In this document: positions 58,943 through 64,000 of the stretch, piece after piece
How positions within the stretch are numbered: position 1 is the stretch's first letter
Layout: each line of letters begins with the position of its first letter
Assembly: GCF_010183535.1 (NCBI RefSeq)
Contig: NC_071332.1
Coordinates: forward strand, 2,604,001 to 2,668,000
Source of the DNA: Caenorhabditis remanei
Taxonomy: Eukaryota > Nematoda > Chromadorea > Rhabditida > Rhabditidae
Length of the DNA stretch: 64,000 nt
Reading direction: 5' to 3'
Made by a program: the position numbers and the translations under genes
Notes under the pieces: generated by a model
What the model was told of the DNA's origin: nothing
The model's database searches: none
Seen by the model: the letters and a program-made list of their open reading frames with translations, nothing else

Positions 58943-59823
58943 GTGAGTTTTTTTTTCAATTTTGGAAAGTGCGCTCTAATGAGAAATTGCGGTGGAGCGC
59001 GTTTGCCGCACTGGCGACTTTTATCGCTGGAGTTGCGAAAATTTCAAGGGCTATTATATCTTTTGGTATAAAATTTATAGAATTCGGTTTAAAAATGGCG
59101 GAAATATCGCGATTTAAAAAATTTTAATATCGAAATTTTTGAAATCAAATTTTCCTGTGACCAATTTTCACCATTTTTATACCAAAAGATAGCAAATTTT
59201 AAGAGCTGTCTTTTGGTATAAAAACGGTATAAAAATTTGGTTCAAAAATGCCTGGAAAATCGCGATTTGAAAAATTTTAATTTCGAAATTTTTTTTTTTC
59301 GAAAAATCAAATTTTCCTGTGACCAATTTTCACCATTTTTGTAACAAAAGATAGCAAATTTTAAAGGCTTTTTTTTTGATATAAAAATGATAAAATTTGG
59401 TTCAGTAATGACTGACAAAATCACGAATTAAAAAAAATTTCATAACAAAACTTTTGAAAATTTTCGAATTTAAATGTTTTTTTAAGCGATTTTTTCCCAT
59501 TTTTTTACCAGAAGAAAGCCCTAAAAATTTTCTATCTTTTGGTATAAAAAAGGTGAAAATTGGTCGAAACCTGACTTGGAAAATTTGAATTCGAAATGTT
59601 TCTAAAATCCTAAAATTCAGCTCAATTCCCAGCATTGAAAGCCGGGTACTGCAAACCCGCTCTACCGCAATTCTACGCCTTCTTTATCATTAGAGCGCAC
59701 TTGCTCTAGCCCCCGGTTCCGGGTAAACCAGGACCCAAAAAAAGACCCAAAAAATCAAGATTTTCCGAAAAGAAAATTACTAAAACTAAAATAAAAATGT
59801 CACCTAACCAAACTCATACCACT
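58943..59823. other. intron of the large gene between its last visible exon and the LINE
   Basis: Starts GTGAGT after 58942. Filled with TTTTTATACCAAAAGATAGCA palindromes and an inverted copy (59640-59730) of the CCCCCGGTTCCG-containing block at 57830-57910. No exon is seen. Confidence 0.45.
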
Positions 59824-60052
59824 GTTTTTTTTTGTATTGTATTTTATTCTTATAAAAAATTATCAATATATGGGGCGAGAGGCTGAGAATGAGTCCCTCA
59901 CGAGACCATTCAAAGGGTGGGTTAAAGTGAGAGAAGTGGGGCAACAAAAAAAAATAATGACCGGTATGAGGGGAATAAAAGAAGGCATTAAGAATTGAGC
60001 AATGTGGTAATGCGGGGAAAGGTGGTTTGGGAGTACAGAATAAGAATAAGCT

Positions 60053-63049
60053 CTAATAGCGTGTGATACTAGATGAGATTAGGGTATTGAACTCGGAAGG
60101 GGAGAGAAAATATGAGCTTTGGGAGGTAATGGCATTCCAGATGGGAATGGTGTGGGAAAAAAAGTCAGAGCACTTGGGTTTAATACAAATAAGATTCATA
60201 GGGCGACGGGTGGAGGAGGAAAACCGGATGTACGAATCTAGGTGTGGAAAGTATGAGGTACCGCTTAGAAATTTATATAGGAGGAGAAGCTGGGCTTTTA
60301 GTCTACGATGGCGCAATGAGAAGAGATTAAGTTGGGCTAGACGATCGGAATAGGAGGAATAAGTTATGTTACAGCGTTGAAAGATTTTCCTGGTGAAGAA
60401 ACGGAGAGGAGTTTCTAGCGATAACGATAATTTAGAAGCAGGAGGGGGTGAGTATACTACAGAGCAATATTCAATAATGGGTAAAACATAGCAATTGAAA
60501 AGGAAAATGTAGAATTGTGGAGAGGTTGATTTGAAGGATTTCAGAAGTTGTTTAGTACGTAGGAGGGCGGAAGCGATAGTCTTGTTAATGTGGGATTTAA
60601 ATTTCAAGGTTGAATCTGTGATGAGACCGAGATCCCGAACAGATTTGGAAGTTTCGATAGGTTGACCAGCAATGAAATAGGGGAACGAAATGTTTTTTGA
60701 ACCGAGTCGCAGGAGAGATGTTTTGGTATGGGCAAGAGGAAGAGAGTTAGAAGATGCCCAGGTTTCAATAAGATCGATGCCTTTTTGGACCGCGACAGGG
60801 TTAGAGGAATAAATTTTTATGTCATCGGCAAATGCGGAGACCTGCAGGGAAGGGATGAGTGCGAGATCAAGAAGTAAATCGTTTATAAATATGAGGAAGA
60901 GGAGAGGGCCAGAGACTGAGCCTTGAGGAACTCCGGAAGGTATCTGAGTAATAGAGGTATCGGTGAAGTCTTCAATTTTTATGGAAAATGTACGGCCGGA
61001 AAGGAAATTAGAAAACCACTCAATAAAAAGGTGAGGAATGCCAAAAAGCGCTAGTTTTAGAAGTAGAAGTTTGTGATTGACTTTGTCGAAGGCTTTCTTG
61101 AAGTCAAAGAAGATGACGTCAAGAGAGTTATTACTGGAAAGAGACGATTTGTAGCAAGATATGGAATGGACTAATGAGCTTGTGCATGAACGGTAAGCGA
61201 GAAAACCATGCTGATTTTGACTGAATTTGTGTGCAAAATGTAATTTAATGTATTCACACATGACTCTTTCGAATAGGCGAGCGAAAGGGTCAGTCAATGA
61301 TATGGGTCTGAAGTTTTCTGGAGACGAGAGCGAACCTTTTTTTGGTATTGGAATGACCGTCGCATGTTTCCATGAGTCGGGCACTTCTGAGGTTAGGAGC
61401 GAGTCAGAGAAGATGATGGAGAGGGGCAGGGCTAACGATGTGGCACAGTTCTTTAGGATGAAGTAGTTGGCAAGGTGGGACGTGTAGCCGCAGCGCGGGG
61501 GGAGATTTTTTGATGTTTTTTCAATCAACCATGGAGGAAAGATTTCTGAGATAGGAGGAGAGACTGGGTGGAGCGAAGGAAGAGAGGATAGGTGAGGGAG
61601 ATAATTATTGGGAGAAAAGTTTTTGGCGAAGGTTTGAGCAAAGATGGTGGCTTTTTCGGAATTGGAGCTGACGAGGCGGTTATTGATGGATAAGGGAGGA
61701 ACAGAGGACCTGACTCGGACTCTCTTTTTGATAAGCGAGCGGGCAACACGAGAATGGGGAGCAGAAAGGATTAATGATTCAGAGCGGAAGTTGCACTTTT
61801 TCAATTTTTGTTTGATAGTGGTCAGAAGGGACTTAAGCTTGGAAATTTGGGAAGCGTGAGAGGAGGCTGAATTCAGAAGAACGGCATATCGGTGGCGAGT
61901 ACGGCGGAGCTTGTTAATAAGATTGGAAGGGCGATAGGGTTTGTGGACTTGAGACAAAGGAGTGTGTCTCAGAATGAGCTGAGAGAGAAGTTCTATGAAA
62001 AATGAGTATTTGGAGGAGGGAGAGGAGTGGGTACTGAATGCTAGATCCCAATCGTAAGAGGCTAGGTAGGCGTTAAGGTCTTTGACATTGCATTGCTTGT
62101 AGTTGAGCCGAGGTTTCGAGGACTGTGGGATGATATTGTAGTTGGGTGGAAGCGTGATCGGATAGGGAAGAAGGTCGAATTCGACAGAAAAATGATCAGA
62201 GTTAAGGAGAGGAGGATGTTTGGATATCTTTGAGACTGGGAGATCTTTAGTAGTCATGACTAGATCGAGGATATTAGCCGAAGAAGAAGAGGAACGAGTG
62301 GGGAAAGTGACATGTTGGAAAAGATGTTTGGAGTTGACAAAGGAAAGAAATTCGTGACTAGTATGGGGAGAGTCCCATTTGAGAGATGGGTAGTTGAAAT
62401 CCCCAGCAAGAAGGGAGCAGTTGAGAGGGAGAATTTGATCAAGATGGGAAATTAGGGCAGCGTTTTGGGATCTAGAGGTATCAGGCGGGCGATACACTAG
62501 GCAGAAAGTAAACGGAGAGAAAGGAGGCGAGGAGAAAGAATCACTAGGAGATATTCGACAGGCTATTATTTCAGATTGATGGATAGGATAATGGAACTTC
62601 ATGTTAATGTCAATTGAGGAGAGTGAAAGAGATTTCTTGTAGATGATGGCTACTCCACCGCCGCATTTTTTACGGTGGATGGAAGGTGAACGGTCGAAAC
62701 GGAGAATGGAGAGGCCATGTTGGATGAAGAGAGTGGATGGGACAGTTTCGTCAAGGAAGGTTTCAGTTAGAGCAAGAAGTTGAGTGTTGGAGGAGGCAAA
62801 TAAGTCGATGAGAAGATTGATTTTTGATAAGGAAGCGATACCTCTGATATTTGAGAGCAGGAAAGAGATGCGGACATCCGGTTTGTTGGGGCAAGAGGCA
62901 AGAGAACTGTGTGAAGAAGATGGAAACGATGGGGTGTATGGTAGAGAGGATAACTGAAGAGGCGGGCCGGCTAATGGGACAAAAAAGGAAGAGGTTTGGG
63001 ATTTAGACGGTAGGAGATGTCGTTCATTATCAAGACAGTCTTTCCAGCT
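60053..63049 (-). CDS. LINE ORF2: AP endonuclease and reverse transcriptase
   Basis: The frame is open for 999 codons from 63049 to the stop at 60053. Endonuclease: SNIRG near residue 58, LLALTETFL, VYRPPD, LLAGDFNYP (catalytic Asp near residue 217) and NSDHFSVEF. Reverse transcriptase: PISLTDPFARLFERVM, HGFLAYRSCT, DVIFFDFKKAFDKVNH, GVPQGSVSGPLLFLIFINDL and the FADD catalytic box near residue 740. The C-terminal part carries a Cys/His-poor tail ending near SSITRY. The first ATG (62602) lies inside the endonuclease, so an ATG-to-stop call of 849 residues would lose its first two motifs. The upstream part overlaps the 3' end of ORF1 in another frame. Translation may therefore be by reinitiation or frameshifting. 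Confidence 0.85.
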   Translation of the reverse strand, partial: SWKDCLDNERHLLPSKSQTSSFFVPLAGPPLQLSSLPYTPSFPSSSHSSLASCPNKPDVRISFLLSNIRGIASLSKINLLIDLFASSNTQLLALTETFLDETVPSTLFIQHGLSILRFDRSPSIHRKKCGGGVAIIYKKSLSLSSIDINMKFHYPIHQSEIIACRISPSDSFSSPPFSPFTFCLVYRPPDTSRSQNAALISHLDQILPLNCSLLAGDFNYPSLKWDSPHTSHEFLSFVNSKHLFQHVTFPTRSSSSSANILDLVMTTKDLPVSKISKHPPLLNSDHFSVEFDLLPYPITLPPNYNIIPQSSKPRLNYKQCNVKDLNAYLASYDWDLAFSTHSSPSSKYSFFIELLSQLILRHTPLSQVHKPYRPSNLINKLRRTRHRYAVLLNSASSHASQISKLKSLLTTIKQKLKKCNFRSESLILSAPHSRVARSLIKKRVRVRSSVPPLSINNRLVSSNSEKATIFAQTFAKNFSPNNYLPHLSSLPSLHPVSPPISEIFPPWLIEKTSKNLPPRCGYTSHLANYFILKNCATSLALPLSIIFSDSLLTSEVPDSWKHATVIPIPKKGSLSSPENFRPISLTDPFARLFERVMCEYIKLHFAHKFSQNQHGFLAYRSCTSSLVHSISCYKSSLSSNNSLDVIFFDFKKAFDKVNHKLLLLKLALFGIPHLFIEWFSNFLSGRTFSIKIEDFTDTSITQIPSGVPQGSVSGPLLFLIFINDLLLDLALIPSLQVSAFADDIKIYSSNPVAVQKGIDLIETWASSNSLPLAHTKTSLLRLGSKNISFPYFIAGQPIETSKSVRDLGLITDSTLKFKSHINKTIASALLRTKQLLKSFKSTSPQFYIFLFNCYVLPIIEYCSVVYSPPPASKLSLSLETPLRFFTRKIFQRCNITYSSYSDRLAQLNLFSLRHRRLKAQLLLLYKFLSGTSYFPHLDSYIRFSSSTRRPMNLICIKPKCSDFFSHTIPIWNAITSQSSYFLSPSEFNTLISSSITRY

Positions 63050-63777
63050 TTAACGTTTTCGTTGTACACGTGTTTTCGAGATTCACGAAGCTTCAGAAGT
63101 TCCTCCGACGTAAGGTCGCGGCGAATTCGAGGTTTAGGATCAATAGACTTGATGGTTGAGTCGGAATTCTTGATAGAGTTGTATCCACGGATGAAGGTGT
63201 CCCGGTCATCGGAGGAGATAAATTGGATTTTGAGAGGCCTAAACTTCGACTTACAGGGGTGGCGATGGATACGACTTGGTTTGGGGAGTCCGTGGGTTTC
63301 GGCAAGCTTGGTGAGGAAATTGAGCTGGGATTGGTCTTGATTAGGGTCGTTTGGGTCGTCGGGAAATCTTTCAAGGACGGCTCTTTTGGATTTTTCTAGA
63401 ATAGTGGCGGCTTTCATTGCGATATCGAATGGGGTTGGAGGTGTTGGAGACAGACTTGGTGCTTGAGTATTACTTGGAATAGGAATAGTAGTAGTAGTTA
63501 GGCTAGCAGTGCCTGGAACTGTCGATAAGGGAAGGGGAGGAAGGAATTGGGGTTCAGGGAGGACAGGGATAGTAGGGATGGTAGGAACGAGAGAGGATAC
63601 TTTATCGATAACCGATTTGGCTGAAGAGGAAAGCAGGGCGTTTCTCAGATCGGAAATGATGTTTGTCAGGGTTCCAACGTGATCATGGAGTTGGCGGTAA
63701 GCGGAAAAAGGGACGAAGCCACTGGGGTCGTCGTCATCGGAAACTGTTAGTTTCCGTTTGTTGAGTGGGGGTGCCAT
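62971..63777 (-). CDS. LINE ORF1 protein
   Basis: 268 residues from ATG 63777. A Pro/Ser/Thr-rich middle separates an N-terminal charged/helical part (YRQLHDHVGTLTNIISDLR) from a conserved C-terminal part. The latter has FRPLKIQFISSDDRDTFIRG and IRRDLTSEELLKLRESRK, the pattern seen in ORF1 proteins of CR1/L2-type LINEs and thought to bind RNA. No CCHC knuckle is seen. The last 79 bases overlap the ORF2 frame. Confidence 0.75.
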   Translation of the reverse strand: MAPPLNKRKLTVSDDDDPSGFVPFSAYRQLHDHVGTLTNIISDLRNALLSSSAKSVIDKVSSLVPTIPTIPVLPEPQFLPPLPLSTVPGTASLTTTTIPIPSNTQAPSLSPTPPTPFDIAMKAATILEKSKRAVLERFPDDPNDPNQDQSQLNFLTKLAETHGLPKPSRIHRHPCKSKFRPLKIQFISSDDRDTFIRGYNSIKNSDSTIKSIDPKPRIRRDLTSEELLKLRESRKHVYNENVKAGKTVLIMNDISYRLNPKPLPFLSH

Positions 63778-63960
63778 GGTGAACTTTCCGGAATGATGTT
63801 ACAATATATTATAGAACAGGAGTATCAGGAGTAGAAATAGAAGTATTAAATAGTATTTAGCACAGAATATGAATAAGGATGGTAATCGATAATGTGGTGG
63901 ATCGATATGAGAGGGTGCGGAGAGACAACCACTCAGAACGACCACACGGGGGGTGTATGG

Positions 63961-64000
63961 CACGAAATTTTTGAAATCAAATTTTCCTGTGACCAATTTT
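63961..64000. other. intron sequence resuming after the LINE
   Basis: CGAAATTTTTGAAATCAAATTTTCC is nearly the same repeat as at about 59135-59160, so the right edge returns to the repeat-rich intron of the large gene. The rest of that gene lies beyond the window. Confidence 0.45.

Larger units (their letters stand above)
59824..63960 (-). mobile_element. CR1-like non-LTR retrotransposon (LINE), apparently intact
   Basis: A 4.1-kb element on the minus strand carries a 5' leader, ORF1 (63777-62971) and ORF2 with endonuclease and reverse transcriptase (63049-60053). Its 3' tail ends in an AATAAAATACAATAC A-rich run at about 59824. Domain order and the two overlapping ORFs fit the CR1/Jockey side of nematode LINEs (Sam-like); the exact family would need alignment. 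It lies antisense within an intron of the large gene. Neither ORF has an internal stop, so the copy is young. I could not identify a target-site duplication; the boundaries are approximate. Confidence 0.8.

Noticed and set aside
60063..61859. Plus-strand frames across 60063-60353, 61227-61466 and 61644-61859
   Set aside because: Antisense shadows of the reverse transcriptase ORF.

Overview
The window looks like nuclear DNA of a Caenorhabditis-type nematode. Introns are short with TTTCAG acceptors. The left third holds serpentine chemoreceptor genes of the worm-specific srab and srx types, start codons sit directly behind splice-acceptor-like (trans-splice) sites, and small palindromic repeats and a CR1-like LINE are abundant. 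No bacterial or organellar signature is present.

Layout. Positions 1-513 hold the last three exons of an srab-like receptor. Positions 871-2921 (minus) hold a decayed srx-like receptor that has lost the exon for TM3-TM4 and carries an early stop; an inverted-repeat element sits in the gap. Positions 7575-10452 and 14297-17936 are two complete seven-exon srab-like paralogues. The first has a G-to-A change at position +1 of its first donor and a roughly 980-bp minisatellite in intron 2. From 18000 to 38700 there is almost no coding sequence. That stretch is a mosaic of inverted-repeat transposons, a 1.47-kb tandem duplication interrupted by a foldback element, a 3.2-kb long inverted repeat, and 191-bp tandem repeats. 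Positions 38751-58942 carry one very large gene: 34 exons traced, at least 3616 residues, 3' end outside the window. A small upstream exon pair at 31880-32099 could be its distal 5' end. Positions 59824-63960 hold a nearly complete CR1-like LINE, antisense, in the next intron of the large gene.

The most unusual object is the large gene. It starts with a basic helix-like segment and four SUMO-consensus sites. A run of phase-2 exons follows, several of which open with an AT-hook-like GRP/GRLP core. A 4.3-kb exon of degenerate acidic/Ser-rich repeats and then a long Pro/His/Ser-rich tail complete it. From the acidic region on, almost every exon is phase 1-1. This points to a nuclear, DNA-binding, largely disordered protein that grew by exon duplication. 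I do not recognise a named orthologue.

The second theme is transposons. Several elements have perfect 8-bp target duplications visible in the sequence: four copies with CATA[C/G]T-type termini, one with CAGTGTTG, one with CAGGCTTGG. These are hAT-like non-autonomous families. The exon models were assembled by hand from splice signals, reading phase and comparison between paralogues; no database search was possible.
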